Shown here: positions 1-11,790 of the stretch, piece by piece
Layout of the letters: the number at the start of each line of letters is the position of its first letter
Position numbering within the stretch: the stretch's first letter is position 1
Assembly (NCBI RefSeq): GCF_030272615.1
Contig: NC_081406.1
Span: 188,526,391-188,590,390 of the forward strand
Length of the DNA: 64,000 bases
Source of the DNA: Cryptomeria japonica
Lineage: Eukaryota > Streptophyta > Pinopsida > Cupressales > Cupressaceae
Reading direction: 5' to 3'
Position numbers and translations under genes: made by a program
Notes under the pieces: generated by a model
Seen by the model: the letters and a program-made list of their open reading frames with translations, nothing else
The model's database searches: none
Told to the model about the DNA's origin: nothing

Positions 1-743
1 ATATTTGGTCTCCACTACATCGGCCATTGGTATAGCTTTATATCGGTCAGGCCGATCTTCTGATGATACCCGATTGCTAAAGGCGACTCCATCAAGTCAT
101 CGGCAAAACATGTGAAATGTTACCCCAATCTCCGATAACCAAGAGCGGACCTCATCAGCTCATCGAAAACAACACTGCGATGTTACCCCAATCACTCTGA
201 GGATGTCTACACCAAACCATTAGGTCTTTGGCCAAACAATGAAGAAGTAATCCCGATCCTCTGATACAACAGTAGATGGCTCCACTAATGCGATCCAAAA
301 TAGGTTGGCTCCATCAGCTCTTCGAGATAACCTCCAATAGGTAGACCCGATCTCCCAAAGATACCCGATCATCGAAGGCAACCTCATCGGGTATTGGTAT
401 AGCACCAAACAACCTTTCCCGATATGTAGAATTACCTCGATGACGTAAAGCGGCTATGTCAGGTCATTGACACACACCCAGAATTGTTACCCCAATGAGC
501 GATGTACTCCAAGATAGAAAAGGAGCGAGCTCATTAGACATTAGCATGACTTCTATAATGTCAACCTGATTGCTGATATGAAACCGATCATCAAAAGGTG
601 ACTTCATCGGGTATCGCCGTAACCCTAAACCGGAACCTCCGATAGCCAATGACAACCTGGATCGCCTAAGGTGAATCCATCGGGTCATCAACACAACACC
701 CATGCAATCCTCCCAATAGTCGAAGTTACCCTGATGACCGAAG
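1..743. repeat. Degenerate tandem repeat (roughly 60-bp units)
   Basis: The stretch repeats diverged variants of ACCCGAT...CATCGGGT, CTCCATC and GTTACCCCAAT blocks at intervals of roughly 55-70 bp. Its sequence style differs from the AT-rich flanks. The last units run into the start of the broken ORF beginning at 744, whose first codons contain the same CTGATGACC block. I see no convincing gene on either strand; the short ORFs here lack recognisable motifs. It may be an old minisatellite inside the internal region of the LTR element that ends near 3.2 kb. Confidence 0.5.
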
Positions 744-2264
744 GTGACTTCGCTGGGTCATCAGGATGACTTCAATCTGGCTAACCCGATAGGAGATGTT
801 AACCTGATGACCACAAAAGTGGATCCAAACACTGGTCAGGAGAATTCGAGGCATATTTCCAACAAGGACAAGCATATTAAGATTAAAGAGTTGTTATCTA
901 CTTGTGCAACTATTACTCCAAAGGAGTTGGACATAACTCTTGAGATTGCAGACAGGAAAATCTTTCACAACAAGCACAGGATAGTAAGTCTTATGTTAGG
1001 TAGGGTTAATGAGATAGTCACTGAGACCCACAAGGAATGGGTTCAATTATTTGCATCAAACCTTGGTTTTTATACTTCACCAAAATCTAAAACTGATACT
1101 ATAGACATCCCGGTTGAAGGAAAATGTAGAGGTATAATGGGTACCACATCTACAATTTTGAAAAATATTAAGATACTGGATATAGAGCCCCCAGTAGAAA
1201 CTAATGTATAGGCAAATGTTGAGATATCGGCTGAATCAAAAAGTGTACAGGTTAAAAATGTTGAGCACAACAATCCTCTGGATCTGAATGTATAGGTTGA
1301 GGTCATAGTTCATAAGGAGGAACTGACAGTAACTAATACTGCACCAAGTGGTGAAGCCACCAGTGCAAGAGAAGAAGCTATAAAAGTTAAACCATCAGAG
1401 GAGAAGAAAGGGGAATATGATAAGGAACTGGTAGTGAGCCCATCATTGTTGTCAATTGACACCTCGTAGGTTGAACAAAAAAGCATTACTGAGATGAGTA
1501 TTGAGCTCATGATGATGGTTGCACAGAAGATGATGAAGGAAGGATCTATGGACAAAGGAGTTATTGATCAGTCTATCACTATTTTGCATAGACTTCTCCC
1601 AAAGTGCAAATTTGACAAAGAAGAAAGCCCATCCGACCAGCTTAAAATAATCATAGAGCACATTTCAAAGGACTTTCAATCTTTACAAAAAATATCAAAC
1701 TGATAGGAATTGGAGAGGTTTACACAGGCTAAGAGAGCAACATTTGATCAGATGATTGAGTCAGAAAAGAAGGAGATTAATGATAAGCTAAAGTTGATTG
1801 ATAATTCTTTGAGGCAGTGTACTAATATTTATAGAGTATGTTGTAACATAGGTTTACTTTCACCAAATTTAGATGAAAGGATTAAGGATACTCAGGAGAA
1901 GATTGTAGGTATAGTCAATTCTTTTGATGGTTCACATTCTTTAACTACATCTATTGATAGTCAGATTTTGGTTTTGGAAGCTCAAGTTTCAGCTCTTGAA
2001 AGGGATAAAGATAAAATTATAAGGATAGCTAGAGGTCTTAGAGGATTGGTGAGTACCTGGTTGGATTCATAAAGTGTGCATAAGGAGTGTATTGATATGG
2101 TTGGTAAGCCCACACCAGCAAAACTTAAGGATAAGGAGTCATATGCCCATATGCTTAATGGAATTGTATCTATTTCCGGCATACTCAAATCAGGTTGGGA
2201 TACCTATCTAGAGATTTTGGAGAAAGCCTATCCGGAAATTTTCAAATATATTCAGCTTCGGTAA
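744..2264 (+). pseudogene. Broken ORF just upstream of a 3' LTR, unrecognised family
   Basis: One reading frame runs through 744-2264 (about 506 codons), broken by stops at 1209, 1293, 1467, 1701 and 2070, and ending at 2262. Between the stops the frame stays open and the peptides look like one protein. They are charged, Lys/Glu-rich and probably helical or coiled-coil (about 1710-2070), with no transmembrane stretch and no copia gag, protease, integrase or reverse-transcriptase motif. It sits directly 5' of a polypurine cluster and an LTR, where a copia element normally has RNase H. It is therefore either an extra 3' ORF or the sole ORF of a non-autonomous element. Function unknown. The in-frame stops mark it as decayed. 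Confidence 0.55.
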
Positions 2265-2334
2265 GGTATTTTGGGACATTCTTTGTACAAACTTTCATTC
2301 TTCATCCCAGTTTATGTTATTTTTTGGCATTGAT

Positions 2335-2523
2335 ATCAAAGGGGGAGTATAGGTGAAAAATATATTCTTGGCATCAAGAGATATGGAGGTATGGAGTATT
2401 TTGCATTGGTCATGATCTCAGATGGATATTTAGCTTAGGGGGAGCAGTCTCAGGGTGAAACCAACAGATGGAAACCATTATCATTTTTCACATGAGTGTT
2501 GTCATCAATGCCAAAGGGGGATA
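2335..2523 (+). promoter_or_regulatory. Repeated polypurine tracts before a 3' LTR
   Basis: Three GGGGGA-type purine runs occur: ATCAAAGGGGGAGTA near 2337, TTAGGGGGAGCAG near 2435, and CCAAAGGGGGATAT directly abutting the LTR. In LTR retrotransposons the one next to the LTR primes plus-strand DNA synthesis. Upstream copies in this genome resemble the ones before the CopA and CopF 3' LTRs. Confidence 0.6.
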
Positions 2524-2524
2524 T

Positions 2525-3236
2525 TGTTGGCAATTGAAACTCATTTGGTTGGTTTCAATATGTTGTCTTTGATGGCAACATGTCCCGACTTCATATTTTG
2601 GTTTGGTTGATTACTGACAGACACTTCACCGACACCGACACCGATAGGTATCTTCACCGGTTGGAAGGAATTCTTTGGGTTCCGGCATTGCAGGCCGACA
2701 TGACTTCTTTAGGTTATTGGTATTGAAGGCTGACATCATTTTGGGAGATCTGACATCGGTAATTGATTTTGATATTTATGTATATATGTTATTGAGCCGA
2801 CATGTATGTTCATTTTGTAATTATCTTTGTAAGCTGACACAAGGCATGGAAGTTTGTAAGGGTATATAGGTTAGTTGATTATATCATTTTGATATTTGTA
2901 AGAAGAGGAGAATGTGATAATGTTTTGTAATGTGAAGTTTATGTAAGAGGTTATTCCGGTAAGGGTTTAGGGTTTCAGACTGGAATAGACAGAGCTTAAC
3001 CGAAACTGTATTTAGGCAAAGAAGATATTGTCTTTTCAGTTCATTCATTTCTCTGGATTGTAGTCTGGATTTGTATGTAGTCAGTGAGGCTCCTTTTGTG
3101 ATTGAGTAGGGTGCTCTAGGTTGTAAGCCTTCCTGCAAGTGCAGGCCCCTTTATTTTGTAATATCTTTTCATATGGCCAGTGGATTGATATTGTGGGTCA
3201 CAAATCCCACCATAGTTTTTCCTCTTTGAGGTTTTC
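2525..3236 (+). mobile_element. Copia-type 3' LTR, truncated at its 3' end
   Basis: It starts TGTTGGCAATTG right after the polypurine tract. It carries features shared by the other copia LTRs here: CAGTGAGGCT, GCTCTAGGTTG, CTGCAAGTGCAGGCCCC and the C-rich/T-rich block CCACCATAGTTTTTCCTCTTTGAGG. The expected terminal block (CTGATTCACCCCC...CTCTCAGT) is missing. The sequence switches near 3236 to the next element, so the LTR end was lost. Exact right border is uncertain. Confidence 0.65.
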
Positions 3237-3305
3237 AATGTATAATTCTCTATGTTATGGTATTCATTTGCGTGATTGGCTTATTGGTTACTTTACTTCT
3301 TTCAT

Positions 3306-5750
3306 AAGAACCTTGTTGAAGGTTTGAATAATTATAATCTTGACTTTGATCTTTGTGAGCATTGCATTTATGGAAAACAAAATTGTGCTTAGTTTTACTA
3401 GAGTTCTCATAAATCTTGTGGTATTTTGGATCTTATTCATTTTGATGTGTTTGGTCCTGTAGGTACGTTCCTTTCATTAGAAAATCCACATTATGTTTCA
3501 TTTATTGATGATTTTAGTCACAGGACATGGGTATATTTTCTAAAGAGTAAATCTAAAGTTTTCAGTCAATTTAAAGCATTTGTTGAGCTACAAACTGGAA
3601 AGAAAGTAAAATGTTTGAGGACTAATAATGGTGGTGAATTTTCTCTAATAATTTCGATAGATTCTGTAAAGACTGTAGCATTAATAGATAGAAAACAACT
3701 CCATATTCTCTACAATAAAATGGAGTTGCAAAAAGAATGAATAGGACATTGACAGAGAAGGATAGGAGTGTGTTGAGTGGTGCTGGTATAGAAAAAAAGT
3801 TTTGGGTTGAAGTTGTTGCTATGACTTTCTACTTGATTAACAAGTCTCATACATCAGCTCTTGTTGATAAAATGCCTATGGAGGCATGGTTGGGTCATAA
3901 GCCTTCATTGATACATCTTAAAGTTTTTGGTTGCAAGGCATGTGTAAATGTGCCAAAGGATAAGTGAACAAAGTTAGAGATCAAGGATATGAAATGTATC
4001 TTCATTAGATATGGTTATGGTGTGAAAGGATACAAGATTTGTGACCCTGTTGCACAATAGGTAATACATAGTAGAAGTGATATTTTAGAGAAATGAATCC
4101 TAATTTTGTTACATTGTAGCTAGAATAGATTAAACATGAATATGTGATTCAATTTACTTCTATGCCTTAAATCGTTGAATTGAGACCCCTAGATAGGCAA
4201 GAAATTGAGGAGAGCTCATTTAGTTCAAATACTTTAGAAGAGGAGGGAGAACCTCCAACTTGGCTTGTTCAAAGGTCTACAAGACATAGACAACCACTTG
4301 AAAGGTATTTACCTAATGATTGGATATGCATTTTTTCTTTGAATGCTAATGTGGATGAACTTAGATATATAAAAGAGGCATTAGGTATGAATGATGTAGA
4401 ATCTTGGAAGATTTCTATGGGTGAAAAAATGACAACTTTGGAAAAAATATGATACATGGGATCTTGTATCATTTCTCAAAGGATGAAAACCTATTCGTTG
4501 CAAATGGGTGTTCAAGGAAAAGATTAGTTTAGATGGAGGTATTAAGAAGTATAAAGGAGGGTTGATTATGAAACACTACTCTTGGGTTGAGGGTGTTGAT
4601 TATGGTGAGATGTTTTCTCCTATTGCAAAAATGACATCCATTAGATTTTTGTCATAGCACTATGGTAAAAGGTAGAAGTAATTCAATTTGTAATTATGGT
4701 ATCTTTGTATGGCCTCAAATAGAGTCCTAGGATGTGGCACTAGAAAATTGATACATATATTTTAATCTTGGGATTTGATTGTTCTAAATTAGATCACTAT
4801 GTTTATTATAAATACGATGGCGGTCATTTTTCCTACATTGAACTATATGGTGATGATATGTTATTCATTGGTAAAGGGAAAGGTATGATTCCAAAACTAA
4901 AGTATTATCTAGTTGCTAAGTTTGAGATGAAAGATCTTGTCGTAGAAAAACACATTCTTGGGATGGAAATAAGAAAAGATAGGGTGTACAAAAATCTTTG
5001 GCTAGGCCAGAGTATGTATGTGAATTTAGTTCTACAAAGGTTTAACATGTAGGATTGTAGACCATTATGTGTTTCCTTTAAATTTAAAATATAATTATTT
5101 ATTTCAAATTGTCCTACATCCCCCTCAGAGATGGAAGACATGATAAGAGTGTCTTACTAGAGTGTAGTTGTAAGTTTGATGTATGTTATGACTTGCACTA
5201 GACTATACATTTCCCAAGGAGTGGGAGTTCTTTCCAGATATATATCTAGTCCTGGCAAGGTTCATTTGGATGCAGTTAAAAGAGTCTTCAAATATTTGAA
5301 GGGTACCTCAGAGTATTCTTTGTGTTATCATGGTAATTTGGTAGGAGATGATATTTTCATTGACATCCATGGTTATGTGGATTTAAATTGGACAAGTGAT
5401 ATTGATAGTAGAAGATCCATTAGTGCTTATGTGTTTACTTCATTTGATGGTGCAATAAACTACATGAGTGAGTGGCAGGCTATGGTTTCTTTATCCATTT
5501 TTGAAGAAGAGCATATGGTAGCTACTTATGCTTGTAAAGAAACCATTTGGCTTAAGAGACTATGTTCAGATATTGGAATAAGAAAAGGTGCAATGATAGT
5601 TTATTGTGACAGTTAGAGTGTGATATGCCTAGCTAAAAACTTGACATTTCATGCTCGAACCAAACACATTGATATTCAACATAATTTTGTTAGAGATATG
5701 GTTGAGGATGGAAGGGTGAAGCTAGTTAAGGTAGAGATTTTGATGAATGT
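3306..5750 (+). pseudogene. Ty1/copia polyprotein remnant (integrase, RT, RNase H)
   Basis: The pieces run in polyprotein order across several frames. A gag-pre-integrase end (CEHCIYGKQN, about 3355) is followed by the integrase core from 3426 (DLIHFDVFGPVG, FIDDFSHRTW, NNGGEF) and integrase C-terminal parts at 3737-3967 (KVFGCKACV). A linker before RT follows at 4180-4452. Damaged RT has the YVDD box changed to YGDDM (about 4849), then LGMEIRKDR. RNase H parts at 5176-5616 and 5620-5750 include TKHIDIQHNFVRD. Many stops and frameshifts, plus loss of central RT around 4640-4760, make it inactive. No LTR or polypurine tract of its own is visible at either end. It is a more divergent copia lineage than CopA, CopE and CopF. 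Confidence 0.85.
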
Positions 5751-6060
5751 TGTGGGTGAACCCACAATAGTGGGGTACACTATTTTGGATGAAAGAATTC
5801 CACTCTTTTGTCCAAAATCAATTTTTACCCACATTCTATCGAAAGTCAGTTTCGATTGAAAGCAAAAATCACTTTCAATAGAAATTATTTTATAAAAAGC
5901 TTTTTATCGAATATGGGTTTCGATTGAAAGTTTTTTTGTTTTTTTTGAATTAATATTTAAAGGGGTTCGATCAAACCCCTTTGTTTAAGGTTTTCTTGAA
6001 TAAAAACCCCCAAAAAGCCCTAACTGTCATTTTTCGATAGTTAGGGATGAATTTTGGGGA
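5750..6060. other. Stem-loop-rich non-coding stretch
   Basis: No gene is visible. Several short inverted repeats cluster here: TGTGGGTGAACCCACA at about 5749, AAAGGGGTT...AACCCCTTT at about 5960-5983, and a larger imperfect one at about 6007-6058 whose arms are CCCCAAAA..CCCTAACT and AGTTAGGG..TTTTGGGG. The motif TTTCGATTGAAAG recurs at 5851, 5929 and, partly, in between. It begins exactly where the copia RNase H frame stops making sense, so it may be a separate insertion. Confidence 0.5.
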
Positions 6061-6179
6061 AAAATGTGGACAACGACACCAACGAACCCCACCACCAAAC
6101 CTTTGAACCAGGTTGGGGTTTTTTGGTGATTCTTTATGTAATATTTCATTCTCTATTAGATTTTAATCAATCTTTTTGG

Positions 6180-6264
6180 TGTATACACATATATATACAG
6201 GTATATATGTATATATGTAGTTATGTGTGTGTGTACATATATATATAATATATATACATATATG

Positions 6265-6300
<36 letters not shown>

Positions 6301-6361
6301 TATATATATGTACATGTAGATATATATATGTACATATATATGTGTAGATATATATATATGT

Positions 6362-6397
<36 letters not shown>

Positions 6398-6513
6398 GTA
6401 TGTATGTATACATATACATATATGTACATATATATATATATATGTACATGTATATATACATATATGTATGTATATATGTGTACACACACATATATACATA
6501 CATATATGTATAG

Positions 6514-6550
<37 letters not shown>
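6180..6550. repeat. TA/TATG/CA microsatellite
   Basis: About 370 bp of alternating (TA)n, TATG/CATA and (CA)n runs, ending in a pure TA run before TTGATGTAGTC. The Tyr/Ile/His-rich ORFs through it on both strands are artefacts of the repeat. Confidence 0.95.
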
Positions 6551-6551
<1 letters not shown>

Positions 6552-7153
6552 ATGTAGTCAAAGCAGGGAGATCTAATGAAGGACGGCGCAACCTTGCAGC
6601 TTAACACATAAACCATGCAAAAAATACCGATAACCAGTAACAAGATGCCAAAAATAGCAGAAAGAACAACCGGTAACATAACATAACACATAACTGGCAA
6701 ACAATATGAATAAATCTTATTATAGTCTGAAGGATTACACATGCCACATGCTGGATCACAACCCAAGATACAAATAATGGTTACAACACAATTACAAGAT
6801 CTACAGATCATCCACATATCATATCGGCTTCTAGGAACAGTCTGCCAGTTCTACCCTAATCCGGACCTCAGCCTTTCGGCCTCAGTGCACCAGTTGAGGA
6901 TCTCGTCGGATCTACATCTTCGCTCAATCTCGTAACTTTGTCTTCTAGCTTATAACTTCTATGTTCTCAAATGATTCACAAGATTCCATTTATACCGTCT
7001 GCAAATAATTACAACTCAATCAAGTCGGCCCAAAGACCAACCGGTTCATGAAATGTGCAACAGTGACATGTTAGCTCAAATCACTAAGAACAAACACAAA
7101 AACATAAAACAATGCGCGGACCTTCGGGAATACTGGCCAAGGCCCAAAGCAAC
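6551..7153. other. Unassigned sequence between microsatellite and copia LTR
   Basis: It is moderately GC-rich with scattered ACCGGT/CCGGT elements like those in the nearby LTRs. This suggests another LTR fragment, perhaps on the minus strand, but no LTR end, primer site or coding motif is visible. Confidence 0.35.
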
Positions 7154-8546
7154 TGTTGGCGTTGCATGAAGATTGCATTGATGAAGTATAGTGTTGTCAT
7201 TGATGTCAATTGCAACTGGTAATGAAGATGTATTGCCACCGATAATGATGCAACAAAGAAACCAGTAGTAAAGAAGTGAAGGCAACTGGTAGTATTATTG
7301 AAGTAGAGAGATCAACTAGTAACCCTAACCAATTGATAAGCAGAACCCTAACTGATGGAGCTTGGAGAATCGGTTATGATGATCTATGACCGAATGATGA
7401 TCTGAGATGAAGATGCCATGTATGCAAGTTGCATATGATGAGTTTTGAAGTGGATTTGGCACATAGAGATAACTGTTTATCTTGGGAATGATCAAATGCA
7501 TAGCATGAAGTGAAAAATGTGTGATGAGCTATAGGATCCAATGTGCGGTGATCCAGGAGCGGTTGAAGTTGTATAGAACAATGTGTAGTTGATTTCTATG
7601 TAATCTAATGGTTAAGATTGAACCGATATGTTTGTAATCTCTATGAGATTTGTAGGTTTTGTGTTGTGTTATCGACCTAATGTATTTGCTTATAAGGTCG
7701 ATGATTTGATTCAATGTTGTGCTGGCAAATTTGGTTGTGTGATTGTTGTCGAACCAGAAGGTGTGTCTGCTAAATGTTGTGAAGGTAGATAAGAGTAGAA
7801 AATGATTTGATTAAGCAAAGAAGTGCTATTACCAGATCAACAAAGAACCTGTTGTTCTCTAACCATTACAATAGTTAAATCCCTTAACAAGGTAAGCTTT
7901 AACGAGCTTGTTGTTGAAATCCTCTAACAAGGTGATCCATTAGCTTGGATTTGAAATCCTCCATCGAGGTTACCTCTAACAGGGTATTACCTTTAATAGG
8001 GTATTGTGGTCAATCCATTAACTGGGTGGTCTTTAACTAGATCTATTCTTAATAGGACATTATTGTATAAGCTTCTAACAAGGCGAACTTCAGAAGAGTT
8101 CAGAATACTTATGGGTATTCATCTCCACCATGGTTTTTCCCATTTGGGTTTCCACATGAAAAATTATTGTGTCAAGTTGTGAATGATTTTGTGGATGTGT
8201 TTTTGACATGGTTGATATGAATGACTAGTAAATCCACTTAGATATGTTTAGATTACCGAAAATGATCTAAAATGAGCTATTACTGATATTAGTGAAGTGG
8301 TTTAATGTTTTGGTTAAATGGTATTTGAGTTTTAGATCTATTACATTGTATCATTGATGATTTGGTCAACCCGTAAAGTTTGACAGTGTAGTTACAGTTT
8401 TTGATATAGTGACTAAACCGGTTAGTTTAGTGACTGGATTCTGAGTTGAAAGTTTGTTTGGTGAAAGTTTAGTTTATTTTCTATCTACTGATTCATCCTC
8501 CCCTCTCAGTAATTGATCGGATCCTTATTGTTTCATCATATTATCA
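7154..8546 (+). mobile_element. Copia 5' LTR (element CopC)
   Basis: The LTR starts TGTTGGCGTTGC and contains the GTTGTCATTGATGTCAA block shared by the copia LTRs in this window. It has the CCACCATGGTTTTTCCC block near 8127 and the CTGATTCATCCTCCCCTCTCAGTAAT block near 8480, and ends ATTATCA directly before a primer site. Length 1393 bp. It contains runs of TCTAACAAGG/TTAACAGG repeats at about 7860-8100. The 3' LTR of this element is not in the window. Confidence 0.8.
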
Positions 8547-8547
8547 A

Positions 8548-8560
8548 TTGGTATTAGAGC
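8548..8560 (+). promoter_or_regulatory. tRNA-iMet primer binding site (CopC)
   Basis: TTGGTATTAGAGC lies 1 nt after the LTR end. It matches the plant copia consensus TGGTATCAGAGC (complement of the initiator-Met tRNA 3' end) with one C-to-T change. Confidence 0.8.
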
Positions 8561-8616
8561 TATCTAGGTCCTCTTGAGTGTAAGCCTAATAGCTTGAGGA
8601 AAAGATCTAGGAGAAC

Positions 8617-9066
8617 ATGATGAAGAAAGAAGGTCCAAAGTTCAATAGGGAAAACTACATAATCTAGTGTGATAGGATGCAGATCTATATCAAGAGCTTA
8701 GGAAGTCAATACTGGGAACATGTTACTAAATATAACTTCCCTAGTGGGATTTCGACAGATGATCAAAAGAAGGAGCAACAGGAGAACAATCAAGCATTAG
8801 AGGCCATCATCAGTTCCTTGTCTGATTCAGAATATGTTGATGTTCATGGATTGTAGACTGTATATGAAGTTTGGAAGAAACTAGAAGAAATCTATAGCGG
8901 TGATGAGCATGTTAAGATTTCTAGAGAAGAGAGTCTGAGAGGAAAATTTGATGATATATGGATGACTGAAGGAGAAAACATTCAACAGTATGGTCAGAGG
9001 ATCAAGGAAATGGTCGGAGAAATCAAAAGTGCTGGAGGCAGGCTTATGACATTATTTCTTCAATAA
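8617..9066 (+). pseudogene. Copia gag fragment (CopC)
   Basis: The ATG at 8617 opens a gag N-terminus of the UBN2/DUF4219 type: KFNRENY, then a KLEEIYSGDEHVK-like segment and MTEGENIQQYGQRIKEM. Gag packages element RNA into cytoplasmic virus-like particles. Stops interrupt the frame in the NY..CDRM region (about 8671) and after DVHGL (about 8854). A frameshift follows the EIKSAGGR motif, and the homology ends around 9066-9075, before zinc knuckle or protease. Everything downstream of gag is missing. Confidence 0.8.
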
Positions 9067-9585
9067 TATAAGAATATGCTTATGTGTAAAATATTGTGTA
9101 AAATGCATATCTATATTCTTGTTTGCATGCAACTAGATGTTAAAGGAGTGTTGTTATGCTTAATTGGAGCGAATTTTTGTGATTTTTACTTATTGGTGCT
9201 GACTCGGTGATTGAAATTATACTTGTATTTTGCAAAGTGTAGTTAAATGAAGTTTCCTTGAGAATATTTTAATGAATTAGCATAATTATTGTAATTAGTA
9301 AGAGTTTTGTGATTCATTTACTTCTTGTGTAATGCATTTATTTCAAATATTTGAAGCAAAAAGAGGAAAATTTTGTTGTCATTATCTTACATCGAGCTAC
9401 AAAATATTTGAACTAAAATGATTCATGGATCGATGAATAATGAAGATTAGGTGTACTATTGGTAATTGTCTTAGAAGAAATATTATAATTTATCTATGTT
9501 TAAAGGAAGTTTTTGATTAATACGTGTTTGTTGTCATCTTAACCCTTGCAACTTCAAGGAGTACGTTGAGCCCAAGGGGGGAGGA
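9067..9585. other. Non-coding AT-rich stretch, possible tail of a Gypsy internal region
   Basis: No gene is visible. The final 30 bp (CTTCAAGGAGTACG...CCCAAGGGGGGAGGA) resemble the end of a Gypsy polyprotein followed by a polypurine tract, directly before a TGTAG... start. The link is inferred. Confidence 0.35.
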
Positions 9586-11559
9586 TGTAGTCCCCCACCC
9601 TGACTCATCCTTATCCTTGTACATTTATAGACCCTATTGGCATAGCTTAGTTTACTTGATGATAATATTCATTGGTATTATTCTATGTGTTGACTCTATT
9701 TATTTTTTAGATGCTTATGGTGATACTTGTTATTGATGATCATGATATGATGAATATATATTAACGGTATCTATATGCACTTGCTATGCTAGATGGATTA
9801 TACATGGACTATGAATTTGATAACATTATGATTATGCTAACCCTCCTTCTTGATTATATGTGATGAGTTGGTGTTATGATGTGTCTAGTTATTATGTGAT
9901 TGTTTTTCGTGAGTAGAGACAATGCCATATCACTCATTGCGAGCATGATATATCATCACGATTCTCTACCACTTGCTTGTTCATTATAATATATAGGTAT
10001 CGTATATGTTGTGGTTAGAGTTGATGCATGTTTGCAGGTACCTAACATTGACTCCACTTGGCTTCATAGGTATGAGCATGTCTTTAAGTCCCAATGGCAA
10101 GTTGTCAGAGTTGGCATGAGTTCCCTTCATATACTCTAGGCTTAAGTTGTCTACCTTGGTTGTCAGTTGTTTTGGCATGATTCACCATGTTAGCTAGTGA
10201 GTTGTGGTCTTTTGATGGGTTGTGAGTATGTGGTTATTTATTTAATTAATAAATGTTTGATTTATATAGTTTATTGATGATTAAATTAATTGGTGGATTG
10301 TTATTATAGTTTTATTTGATTAATTATTATTTGATTGATCTATTGTTTAATTGATATTTATTAGTTTATTATTTAAGTAGTGTTTAATATTTTATGTGGT
10401 TATTTATTTATTAATTCCCCATTTAGATTTTTTAATTTATAGCCTATGGTTTATCAATATAGTTCGATTATTAATTGTATTGGGGAAATAAATACTTTAG
10501 AATAAAATAATATCATACCCCACTTATATTTATAAAAATGTTTTAATATTTTATTCCACATACCATTTATTCCCATTGGTTGAAATTGAAATGGGAAATA
10601 AAATTATAACCTAAGATAGGTAGGTAAAATATATTCAAAAATGAAATATTTCGATTGGCTATCGATGAGGTTAGGGTTTTGGAGTTTTATGGCTTTTTAT
10701 ACTTGAGCTGCAAATGTTGTCTAGTTACTCTCTTCTAGATTCTTCTACAATTTTTATTTTTGGCTCTTGGATTTTGGTTTTAGCTTTTGGAGATTGTTAG
10801 TTTGGGTTGGGGCACTTCTGCAACTTTCTTCCATCACAGAGGTTGCAGGTAGGAGCTTCTCGTTCCCTTTGCATCTTCAGTTTACTCTTGTCTCTATATG
10901 CTCCTCTGCAAATGTTTTCGGGAGCTTGGGTTGAAATAAACTTTATATTATATAGTTTGATATAGTTTGCACAAGAAATATTTAGGGAATGAACTTTGTA
11001 TTATACAATATTTTGTATAGTTTGGGTTTTAATATTTGTCTTCCTGTGCAATGTCGTTCACGACACTCTTTGGGTTTGAGAGTTTTTGCTTGTGATTTAT
11101 CTTCCTGCAATGTTTATTTTGTTTTGCTGTGTATTCTATGGATTTACATGCTCTAGATTTGGGTTGCTAGGTGTTGGTTTGGGCTCTCTTTGGAGCTCCC
11201 AATCTAGCTATGTAGTAAGGGAGCTATCACAAAGTTCTCCTTTCATGTGTCTCTGCTTTGTTTTGGTTGTATATGTGCTCATAGAGTTTGTTTTGGATTT
11301 ATGGTTTACCTGTGAGCATCTCGATTGTTTCCAAATTCTCCATGAGTCCCTACGTTGGGATTTTGGTCTCACAGCCGTGAGCCATGTTTTGAGATATCTT
11401 TGTCTATAGTTCATTAGACTTTATTTTGTTTATGCCTATTTGTTCCTAAGGTCTGGGCGACCTCTTGGATATATTTATTTGAAGCCTTATGTTTAGACCT
11501 TGATTTCATTTTTATGTCGTAAGTTCTGAGTTTTTTTCACTGATTAAATAAATGTGTTG

Positions 11560-11790
11560 AAAGTAAACAAATGCGTAATAGGATTTAACATATGTGTTTC
11601 AACATTTTACAAATGCGTTGTCTAGTTTAGTAAATGCATTGCAAGATCAGATAAATGCGCATAAACTAAATAAATGCATTGTAACTTATCTTATATGTGT
11701 TTCAAAATAGGTATATGTGTTTCCAAATGTAACAAATATGTTTTAGCATTAAGTAAATGCGCTTCACTATGCAACAAATGTGCTAAAACT
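11560..11790. repeat. Interspersed AAATGCGTT / AAATGCATT repeats
   Basis: Variants of (A)AAATGCG(T/C)T, AAATGCATT and ATATGTGTTTC recur about every 18-28 bp through this stretch. They look like a degenerate short-period array. Confidence 0.6.

Noticed and set aside
6156-6817. Tyr/Ile-rich ORFs resembling membrane proteins
   Set aside because: They arise from the TA/CA microsatellite in several frames on both strands.
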